13,572 nucleotides of DNA, taken from contig JAHEDL010000294.1 in assembly GCA_024641255.1 (NCBI GenBank), positions 1 to 13,572 of the forward strand. The letters are read 5' to 3'. Within the stretch, counting starts at the first letter, position 1. The number at the start of each line of letters is the position of its first letter. Under the pieces are notes generated by a model that was not told the DNA's origin, did not search any database, and saw nothing but the letters and a program-made list of their open reading frames with translations. The stretch comes from Pseudorhodobacter sp. Its GTDB lineage: Bacteria > Pseudomonadota > Alphaproteobacteria > Rhodobacterales > Rhodobacteraceae. This document shows positions 5,438 through 12,230 of the stretch, piece by piece. The position numbers were made by a program, and so were the translations under genes.

Positions 5438-7920
5438 GTGAGGCAGCCTTTTGCCAAGGCTTGCCACCGTGGGTTATCATCGCCCAAGTGTCGCAATGCG
5501 CCCCATGACCCCCATTTTCCGGGGCGATAGACATCGACAAAGGCGTTGAACGGCTGATCCGAAAGGCTTTGCCAGCCCGCCAGAAGTTCGGTGTACAGCG
5601 CGCCCATTTCGGGGGTGAAGTTGAAATGGGTGAAGAAGGCAGTCAGGGCTTCGTCTTCGGTCTGCGCGCCATAGCCGACAACGTGGCTGCCGCCTTCATA
5701 CATCATCAATTTCAGGCCATGATCGGCGGCCACGCTGGCGTGATAGGGCAGGGTTTCGGTTAAAAGCTGGGTCAGACTGTCGGCAGGATCGCCGGTGACA
5801 GAGCCGTTGCGCAGGTCTTGTGCGGCCAGCTTATCGGCCAGATCATAGCGGTGCTGGGCAAAGTATCGGTCTGCATCGGCGCCGCTAAGGCCTTGGTCTG
5901 TGGCGGATTTACGGGCGGCATCGGCGGATTGCGTCAGCCAGTCTTTGACGGCGACGAATTTCTGATCCGCGCCCAGCATGGCGCTGAAATATCCGGTGAC
6001 CGCATAGGCATCAAAGCTTTTGGCGGGGGGCGGCAGGCCTTCGGCCACCACCAGCGGCGCGTCAAGAATTTGTGTTTCCAGCCCAAGCCAGCCGGTTTGC
6101 ACCGCGACAATGCGGGTCAGCCGTTGTGGCGCATCTTTGAACACATCGGCCCAGATCGCCATGATTTGCACGGCGCGCAGGGCGTAGAATTGCACCCATG
6201 CCTTGTCTTGGCCCCAACGGGCCTTGGCCTGCTCTTCGGCCCAGCGGGCTTGGGCGAATTGCCAGTTCCAGACTTCGTTGGAATATTCGACATTGGCGGT
6301 CAGCGTCGGGTAAAGCTGATCATGCGCGATTTTGGCGTAGGTTTTCACCAGATCGTCGCTGGCCAGATGCGGCAGGGTGAACCACGGGTCGGCGTGCAAT
6401 GTGTTGGCCAGCGCCACCATGATTTCGGCAGGAACGCCGTTGCGGGCATAGCTGTAATCGGTGGGCAGTGGGCGGTCGGCGGTGTCGGCCAGCGTCGAGT
6501 CGTTGGTTTGCATCCAATCCATAAAGCGGATGCCTGTGACGCCACGGATGCGGGACAGCCAGTCGGGGTTGAAGATTTGCCCCTGCGCCAACAAATCGGC
6601 GCGGTCTGCACGGGTGACGATGATGTTGCGGATGGGATCAGCGGCGTCGATGGCGGTCAGGGTGATTTGCACCATGCCGTCGCCGGGGGTGTAGTCAAAC
6701 TCGATCCGGTTGGGGGCGGTGGACACCACCTGCGCGCGGCCGGAAACATCAAGGCTGCCCTTGCCTTGATAGGTCAGCAAGTAGCGGCCCGCCACGCCTG
6801 CGGCGTCTGCGGGCAGATCGGTCAGGATAAGCGTGGTGATGCCGGTGATGTCGAGCGGCAGTTTGGTGGGCCAGCCGTTGGCGTCAAGCGCACCGGCGCG
6901 GGCAAGATCAGCCTCGGTCCAGCCGCCCCATTGGCCGGGAAGATGGCCGACCCAAGGCCGCGCGGTTTTCATCAGATCGATGAATGGCTGCTGCACTGAC
7001 CAATCATTGACGCCAGCAAGGCCAAGCGCAAGGTGGCGGTTGGTGATGGCGGGAAAGCTGGGCATGGCGATGGCGGGGGGGTCGGTGATGGCCGGAACGG
7101 GCGTGGGTGCTGCGGCGGATTTTGCCGCCGTTGGGTGATACGATTGCACCGTTTGCCATGCCAACTGCTGCAAGACGGTGGCTTGTTCGGGGCTTAGAAC
7201 GGCGTCGCGGGTGGGCCATGCGCGGGTGATTTTTGGCGGCAGACCTTCGGGGCTTTTGCCGGTGATGGCGGCGGCCTGCACCATGGCGATGTAGTAAAGC
7301 CCCTTGCCGTTGGGGTGGATATCATCGCTGAAAAACGCCTGAATATCAGTGATTTCTGGCATATCGCCATCGCGGATGGCATCGGCCAGCCGCCCCATTG
7401 CCTGCCCGACGGGCAGCAGTTTGACCTCGTGTCCGGTTTTGGCGGCGGTGTCGGTCACGATGCTTTCCCAGACCGGCAGGTCCAAGGCCAAGCGTTCGCG
7501 CCACATGATCTTGGCATCGGGGTCGTCGGTGGCGGTGTTGTCGGGGCCAGAGTTTAGACTGGGCCAGGTTTCATAAATGTAAATGCGGGTATCGGGGTTT
7601 GCGTCCAGAGCGAGGCCGGCAAATTTTGCGGCATATCCGGCGCTGTCTGACCATTTCACCGCGCCCACCACGGGCTGCGCTTCGGTCAGGATCAGCACAT
7701 CGGTGGGCCTTTCGGCCAAGCGGGCTTTGGCATCGACGCCTTCGGCACCGGCGGCATGATCCCAGTTATAGGCAAGGCTGGCCCCGTTGATGATTTGCGC
7801 CTGAACTTGCGAGGGTTCGTTCATCTGGTTCAGCGCCGCGTCCAGCATGACGGGCAGTGTGTGACCGACCAAGGAATGGCCGACAAACAAAATATCAGCC
7901 AGAACAGAAAAAACAGACAT
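5431..7920 (-). CDS. SGNH-hydrolase-like / glycoside-hydrolase-like fusion protein
   Basis: An 829-residue protein with two apparent catalytic parts. Residues 1 to about 225 look like an SGNH (GDSL-type) esterase: ILFVGHSL (10-17) provides block I with candidate nucleophile S16, and FSDDIHPNGKG (197-207) gives the Asp/His block (D199 or D200, H202). An Ala/Pro-rich linker follows (about 262-292). Residues about 293-829 resemble a clan-A glycoside hydrolase: EYSNEVWNW (546-553) places E549 as candidate acid/base, and MMYEGGSHVVG (739-749) places E742 as candidate nucleophile; a beta-rich insert may occupy about 355-440. There is no clear signal peptide: block I begins within the first 10 residues, which is odd for an enzyme expected to act on exported polysaccharide. 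The start at 7920 has GAGG upstream. The gene overlaps the downstream glycosyltransferase. Domain calls are by motif only; the substrate is unknown. Confidence 0.75.
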   Translation of the reverse strand: MSVFSVLADILFVGHSLVGHTLPVMLDAALNQMNEPSQVQAQIINGASLAYNWDHAAGAEGVDAKARLAERPTDVLILTEAQPVVGAVKWSDSAGYAAKFAGLALDANPDTRIYIYETWPSLNSGPDNTATDDPDAKIMWRERLALDLPVWESIVTDTAAKTGHEVKLLPVGQAMGRLADAIRDGDMPEITDIQAFFSDDIHPNGKGLYYIAMVQAAAITGKSPEGLPPKITRAWPTRDAVLSPEQATVLQQLAWQTVQSYHPTAAKSAAAPTPVPAITDPPAIAMPSFPAITNRHLALGLAGVNDWSVQQPFIDLMKTARPWVGHLPGQWGGWTEADLARAGALDANGWPTKLPLDITGITTLILTDLPADAAGVAGRYLLTYQGKGSLDVSGRAQVVSTAPNRIEFDYTPGDGMVQITLTAIDAADPIRNIIVTRADRADLLAQGQIFNPDWLSRIRGVTGIRFMDWMQTNDSTLADTADRPLPTDYSYARNGVPAEIMVALANTLHADPWFTLPHLASDDLVKTYAKIAHDQLYPTLTANVEYSNEVWNWQFAQARWAEEQAKARWGQDKAWVQFYALRAVQIMAIWADVFKDAPQRLTRIVAVQTGWLGLETQILDAPLVVAEGLPPPAKSFDAYAVTGYFSAMLGADQKFVAVKDWLTQSADAARKSATDQGLSGADADRYFAQHRYDLADKLAAQDLRNGSVTGDPADSLTQLLTETLPYHASVAADHGLKLMMYEGGSHVVGYGAQTEDEALTAFFTHFNFTPEMGALYTELLAGWQSLSDQPFNAFVDVYRPGKWGSWGALRHLGDDNPRWQALAKGCLTC

Positions 7921-8081
7921 ATGCGCCTCGTTACCAACGCGGGCAGGATAGCGCGCCGCGCGCCATCCGGCCAGTGCGGGCAGTTGCTAAAATCTAGGCG
8001 GGTGCGGCGGCTCTCCCCCTGTTCCTTGGCCGTCGATCTGGTATCAGTGCGCGCAAGAGAATTGCAGGCAAGGGAAGCGCC
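7921..8081. promoter_or_regulatory. Divergent control region, SGNH/GH gene versus saccharopine operon
   Basis: These 161 bp lie between two divergent genes and should hold both promoters. Ribosome-binding sites are visible at both ends: AAGGGA before the ATG at 8082, and GAGG before the minus-strand ATG at 7920. I found no convincing -35/-10 pair and no strong operator-like dyad. Confidence 0.4.
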
Positions 8082-9131
8082 ATGACGCATCTGTGGGTAA
8101 GGGCCGAACAGCGCCCGAATGAAGAACGCGTTGGTCTGACGCCGGAAGGTGCGGCGGCGCTGATCAAGGCAGGCATCCGCGTGACGGTCGAAGAAAGTTC
8201 GGTTCGGGCGATCGGGATTGACGGCTACAAGGCGGCGGGCTGTGAGATTGCCGCCGAAAACCTGTGGCCGCAGGCACCTGCGGACGCGATCATCTTCGGA
8301 CTGAAAGAGCTGCCCGAAGATGGATCGCCGCTGACGCATCGGCACATCATGTTCGGTCATGCCTTCAAGGGCCAGCCTGCCGGGCAGGTGCTGTTGAAGC
8401 GGTTCAAGGCGGGCGGTGGCACGCTTTACGATCTGGAATATCTGGTGGACGAAACCGGGCGTCGGGTTGCGGCCTTTGGGTATTGGGCGGGCTATGCTGG
8501 TGCGGCGGTCAGCCTGAAATGCTGGGCAGCGCAGCAGCGTGGCAGCATCGCGGGGCCGGTGCATAAATATCCGGGCAAGGCGGCGCTGCTTGCCGACCTG
8601 ACGCAAGAGATTGCTGGCATGACGCCGCCGCGCGCGATTGTGATCGGCGCGAATGGCCGGGTTGGCACCGGTGCCGCCGATCTGTGCGCGGCGATGGGGG
8701 TCGCGGTGACCAAGTGGGACATGGCCGAAACCGCCAGCGGCGGGCCGTTCCCGGAAGTGTTGCAGCACGAGATTTTCCTGAACTGCATCCTTGCCCGCCC
8801 CGGTTGCCCGGTGTTTGTGCCTGCCAGTGCCAAGACCGATGCGCGCAAGTTGACGGTGATTGGCGATATTGCCTGCGATCCGACTTCGGATTTCTCGCCG
8901 ATCAAGGTTTATGACCGGGTGACCGAATGGGACGCCCCGGCGCTGCGGGTGCATGACGTGCCGCCGCTGGACGTGACGGCGATTGATAACCTGCCGTCTT
9001 TGTTGCCGGTGGAAAGCAGCGAAGATTATGCGGCCCAGTTGTTGGCGTCTTTGGTGACGCTGACCGATCTGACAGCCGGAGTTTGGGGCCGTGCGGCGGC
9101 GGAGTACGCGCGCCATTCGGCAAACCTGTGA
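8082..9131 (+). CDS. Saccharopine dehydrogenase (NAD+, L-lysine-forming type)
   Basis: A 349-residue enzyme of the AlaDH/PNT-like saccharopine dehydrogenase family (yeast LYS1 type), which interconverts saccharopine with lysine and 2-oxoglutarate. Seen: RAEQRPNEERVGLTPEG at the N-terminus (7-23); LKELPED (74-80) with K75; HIMFGHAFKGQ (88-98) with H93; DLEYL (117-121) with E119; and the dinucleotide loop GANGRVGTG (189-197). K75, H93 and E119 fall where yeast Lys1 has its active-site Lys77, His96 and Glu122 as I recall them. The gene is followed 14 bp later by the glutamate-side enzyme, forming a two-gene operon. In a Rhodobacterales genome such a pair is best read as lysine breakdown through the saccharopine pathway (described for Ruegeria pomeroyi), since lysine itself is made there by the diaminopimelate route. 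Direction in vivo is inferred. Confidence 0.92.
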   Translation: MTHLWVRAEQRPNEERVGLTPEGAAALIKAGIRVTVEESSVRAIGIDGYKAAGCEIAAENLWPQAPADAIIFGLKELPEDGSPLTHRHIMFGHAFKGQPAGQVLLKRFKAGGGTLYDLEYLVDETGRRVAAFGYWAGYAGAAVSLKCWAAQQRGSIAGPVHKYPGKAALLADLTQEIAGMTPPRAIVIGANGRVGTGAADLCAAMGVAVTKWDMAETASGGPFPEVLQHEIFLNCILARPGCPVFVPASAKTDARKLTVIGDIACDPTSDFSPIKVYDRVTEWDAPALRVHDVPPLDVTAIDNLPSLLPVESSEDYAAQLLASLVTLTDLTAGVWGRAAAEYARHSANL

Positions 9132-9145
9132 ACGGGAGAGAGAAC

Positions 9146-10285
9146 ATGACGATTCATTGGTGTGGCACGGGGCTGTCTTCGGGGCCGGGGCTGCGGCGTT
9201 TGATTGAAAACGGCCACAAGGTTGTGGTGTGGAACCGCACGGTTGAAAAAGCCCGCGAAACCGTTGGCGATCTGACGCAAGACATTCGCGCCTATAGCCT
9301 TGAGGCGCTGGCGGCGGCGTTGCAGCCCGGCGATATTGCGATTTCGATGTTGCCTGCCGATCAGCATGTGGCGATTGCGAAGGTCTGTCTGGAAAAGGGC
9401 GCGAACTTTGTGTCGTCGTCTTACATCGCGCCGGAAATGCGCGCATTGGATGCGGCGTTCCGCGAGGCCGGTCTGGTTTCGGTGAACGAAGTCGGTCTGG
9501 ATCCGGGCATTGACCATTTGATGGCGCATGATCTGGTGGCGCGCTATCGGGCGTCGAAGGCGTATCACGTTGATAACGTGCTGTCTTTCACCAGCTATTG
9601 CGGCGGCGTGCCGAAGATTCCGAACGCGTTTCGCTATAAGTTTTCCTGGGCACCGCTGGGTGTGCTGAAGGCATTGCGGTCGCCGTCGCGGTCGCTGCGC
9701 AATTTTTCGGAACTGCGGGTGTCGCAGCCGTGGGACGCAATTACCGCCTATGACGCGCCGCTGCCGCAGCCGGAAAGCTTTGAGGTTTATCCCAACCGCG
9801 ACAGCTATCCGTTCATGGAAGATTACCGGTTCGACAAGGACTGGAAGGTGAAGGATTTCGTGCGCGGCACCATTCGTCTGAATGGCTGGGCCGAGGCCTG
9901 GACGCCGGTGTTCCGCGAGATTGAAACGCTGTCGGGGCCGCAAGGCGATGCGCGTCTGGCCGAGATGGCAGAGCAATTCGTGCGCGAAAATTCCTACGCG
10001 CCGGGTGAGCCGGACCGGGTGATCTTGTTCGTGTCGCTGAAGGCAGAGCGCGACGGGCGGCCGGTGTTCCACGAAACCTGGGCGATGGATGCCTGGGGCG
10101 ATGCGCGCGGGTCGGCGATGGCGCGGTTGGTGTCGACTCCGGTCAGCTTTGCGGTGGAATCGGTGTTGAAGCGCGAAATCGCGGTGGGTGTGCATGGCGC
10201 GCCGCATGACCAGAAGTTGCTGGACAGCTGGCTGGGCCAAGTGCGCGGTTTGGCGCAATACATGGAGCGGGTGAATCACCTGTAA
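9146..10285 (+). CDS. Saccharopine dehydrogenase (L-glutamate-forming type)
   Basis: A 379-residue partner of the preceding gene, of the LYS9/saccharopine reductase family. It splits saccharopine into glutamate and 2-aminoadipate 6-semialdehyde, or catalyses the reverse reaction. Seen: an N-terminal Rossmann segment opening MTIHWCGTGLSSGPGLRRL, where GTGLSSGPG (7-15) is a variant of the usual GxGxxG loop; VVVWNRT at 26-32 ending the second strand; and the family hallmark EVGLDPGIDH (115-124). The ATG at 9146 follows GGGAGAG at 5-6 bp. The longer frame starting at 9083 lies inside the previous gene and is rejected. The 14-bp gap to the first gene supports co-transcription. The family is firm; cofactor preference is not readable with certainty, and some members of this family act on other opine-like substrates. 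Confidence 0.9.
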   Translation: MTIHWCGTGLSSGPGLRRLIENGHKVVVWNRTVEKARETVGDLTQDIRAYSLEALAAALQPGDIAISMLPADQHVAIAKVCLEKGANFVSSSYIAPEMRALDAAFREAGLVSVNEVGLDPGIDHLMAHDLVARYRASKAYHVDNVLSFTSYCGGVPKIPNAFRYKFSWAPLGVLKALRSPSRSLRNFSELRVSQPWDAITAYDAPLPQPESFEVYPNRDSYPFMEDYRFDKDWKVKDFVRGTIRLNGWAEAWTPVFREIETLSGPQGDARLAEMAEQFVRENSYAPGEPDRVILFVSLKAERDGRPVFHETWAMDAWGDARGSAMARLVSTPVSFAVESVLKREIAVGVHGAPHDQKLLDSWLGQVRGLAQYMERVNHL

Positions 10286-10310
10286 CGGCGAGAAAAAACG
10301 CGGATTGCGG

Positions 10311-10334
10311 GGCCGGGCAGCATGTCCGGCCTTT
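10311..10334 (+). terminator. Probable terminator of the saccharopine operon
   Basis: GGCCGG (10311-10316) / CCGGCC (10326-10331), extended by one G-U pair, with a loop of 7 nt, 26 bp after the stop codon. It is followed by TTTGCATTT, so the T tract is incomplete. Confidence 0.6.
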
Positions 10335-10352
10335 GCATTTGTGGGGACGGTG

Positions 10353-10387
10353 TTCGCCTCCGGCGGGAGTATTTTGGAAAGAGCAAT
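10353..10387 (+). repeat. Rhodobacteraceae-type intergenic element (CCTCCGGCGGGAG-TATTTTGGAAAG)
   Basis: The string CGCCTCCGGCGGGAG followed by TATTTTGGAAAG matches a short intergenic string I recognise as frequent in Rhodobacteraceae genomes. It forms a compact hairpin CTCC-GGCG-GGAG next to TATTTT, so it may act as a terminator or processing signal. There is one copy in this window; its high copy number elsewhere is from memory and not shown here. The remaining intergenic bases up to 10481 are GC-rich with no gene. Confidence 0.5.
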
Positions 10388-10481
10388 AACGCGGGCGTGG
10401 GCCGCGTGACAGGCGGCGGCGCGGGCGCTATGATGGGCGCAACGACCGGCGAGAACGCGGGCGGCAGGTTACAGGATTAGC

Positions 10482-12209
10482 ATGACACGCACCCCCGGCA
10501 AGGGCAGCCTTGGCAATCGGCTTGCGATGTGGCGCGCCTTGCGGGCGCCCGCAGCGACCGGTTTTGTCTCGCAGCCCGAGCCGCGGTCGATCGGGCTGTA
10601 TGCGCGGGGACGGCAGTTGGTGGCCGGGAACTTCCAGCTTGCCGGGCAGGTGGTGGAAGCACCCGGTGTGTCGATCTGGGATGTGCAGATTGATGATCCG
10701 GCCTTGGCCGAGGAAACGCAGGGGTTCTTGTGGCTGGATGATCTGGCGGCGCTGGGCGATTATGGGGCACGGGCGCGAGCGCAAGAGTGGACCTGGGACT
10801 GGATCGCGCGGTTTGGGTTGGGCAAGGGGCCGGGTTGGACCCCGGATTTGATCGGGCGGCGGCTGATCCGGCTGATCAACCACGCGCTGTTTTTGCTTTC
10901 GGGGCGGGATCGGGGGCAGGCGCAGGCCTATTACCGCAGTTTGTCGGCACAGGTGGTGTTTTTGACGCGGCGCTGGGGGCAGGCTGCGCCGGGCTTGCCG
11001 CGCTTTGAGGCGTTGACCGGGCTGATTTATGCCGGGTTGGCGCTGACCGGGATGCAGGCGCGGGTGGCGCCGGCTGTGGCGGCTTTGGCCGAAGAGGCGG
11101 CGCGTGAAATTGATGCGGACGGCGGCATACCGACGCGCAATCCGGCTGAATTGTTGGAGGTGTTCACGCTGCTGACATGGGCCGAGCAGGCGCTGTCAGA
11201 AGCGGGGCGGATGCCGCCACCGGCGCTGGTGCAGGCGTTGGAGCGGATTGCGCCGACGTTGCGCGCCTTGCGCCATGCCGACGGTGGGCTGGCGCGGTTT
11301 CATGGCGGCGGGCGCGGTATTGAGGGGCGGTTGGACCAAGCCCTTGCCGCCAGTGGTGTTAAGCCAGTGTCGACAGTGCGCCACGCTTTGGCAATGGGCT
11401 TTGCCCGTATGGCCGAGGCGCGCACGACGGTGATCGTGGATGCGGCAGCGCCGCCGGGGGCTGCCGCGGGGTTGTGGGCGCATGCGTCGACCGGGGCGTT
11501 CGAGCTGACATCGGGGCGGCGGCCGGTGATCGTGTCTTGCGGGTCCGGGGCGCCGTTTGGCAGCGAGTGGCGTCGCGCGGGGCGGGCGACCGCATCGCAT
11601 TCCACCTTGGCGGTGGACGGGTATTCGTCAAGCCGGTTGCAGGCCGGAGGTGGGCGCGAGGTGTTGGTGGATCGGGCGCAGGTGACGGCGCTGCGGCAGG
11701 GCGATTTGCCGGATGGGCAGCATTTGTATCTGGCGCAATCGGGGTGGTCGCTGACGCATGGGCTGACGCATACCCGCGATCTGCTGCTGTCGACCGATGG
11801 ACGGCACCTAAGCGGGATTGACTGTCTTGTGGCGCAGACGGTGGCAGAGCGGCAGCGCTTTGAGCAGTTGATGACCGAGGGGCGGCTGCAAGGCATCGGC
11901 GTTACGGTGCGATTCCATCTGCACCCGGATGTGGATGCGGCGTTGGATATGGGCGGTTCTGCCGTGTCGCTTGCGTTGAAAAGTGGCGAGATCTGGGTGT
12001 TTCGCCATGACGGCCACGCAAAACTTTCCCTTGAGACGTCGGTTTATCTGGAAAAAACCCGCCTGAAGCCGCGTTCTACGCGGCAGATTGTCTTATCGGC
12101 GCATGCGATGGAATTGGAGACGCGGATCGGCTGGACCTTGGCGAAAGCACAGGATACTCCGCTTGCCATCCGTGATCTGGACCGCGAGGAGATGCCGGTT
12201 CCGATCTGA
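10482..12209 (+). CDS. Heparinase II/III-like family protein
   Basis: A 575-residue member of the heparinase II/III-like family (alpha-helical toroid followed by a beta-sandwich), related to polysaccharide lyases. Seen: a helical N-terminal half with RRLIRLINHALFLLSG (126-141), and RHADGGLARFHGG (264-276). The C-terminal half, from about 340, carries the family-typical RATASHSTLAVDGYSS (368-383) with H373, then LTHTRDLLLSTDGRHLSGID (428-447) and VRFHLHPDV (476-484). No signal peptide is visible, although relatives act on extracellular glycans; the cytosolic family members have no known substrate as far as I know. The ATG at 10482 has AGGA 6 bp upstream. It sits 21 bp before purH, a neighbour pairing I recall as common in Rhodobacterales, where rsmB often precedes the pair; here the saccharopine operon lies upstream instead. 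The family is certain and the activity unproven. Confidence 0.87.
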   Translation: MTRTPGKGSLGNRLAMWRALRAPAATGFVSQPEPRSIGLYARGRQLVAGNFQLAGQVVEAPGVSIWDVQIDDPALAEETQGFLWLDDLAALGDYGARARAQEWTWDWIARFGLGKGPGWTPDLIGRRLIRLINHALFLLSGRDRGQAQAYYRSLSAQVVFLTRRWGQAAPGLPRFEALTGLIYAGLALTGMQARVAPAVAALAEEAAREIDADGGIPTRNPAELLEVFTLLTWAEQALSEAGRMPPPALVQALERIAPTLRALRHADGGLARFHGGGRGIEGRLDQALAASGVKPVSTVRHALAMGFARMAEARTTVIVDAAAPPGAAAGLWAHASTGAFELTSGRRPVIVSCGSGAPFGSEWRRAGRATASHSTLAVDGYSSSRLQAGGGREVLVDRAQVTALRQGDLPDGQHLYLAQSGWSLTHGLTHTRDLLLSTDGRHLSGIDCLVAQTVAERQRFEQLMTEGRLQGIGVTVRFHLHPDVDAALDMGGSAVSLALKSGEIWVFRHDGHAKLSLETSVYLEKTRLKPRSTRQIVLSAHAMELETRIGWTLAKAQDTPLAIRDLDREEMPVPI

Positions 12210-12230
12210 CACCACAGAAGGGACCCCATC

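Noticed and set aside
5818..6999. Plus-strand frame of 393 residues
   Set aside because: Antisense to the SGNH/GH fusion gene; Gly/His/Val-rich without recognisable domains.
7830..9446. Long minus-strand frame of 538 residues
   Set aside because: Antisense to the two saccharopine dehydrogenase genes, rich in Arg/His/Gln as expected of a shadow of GC-rich coding DNA, no domain recognised.
9026..10279. Minus-strand frame of 417 residues
   Set aside because: Shadow of the second saccharopine dehydrogenase; composition and lack of motifs argue against a gene.
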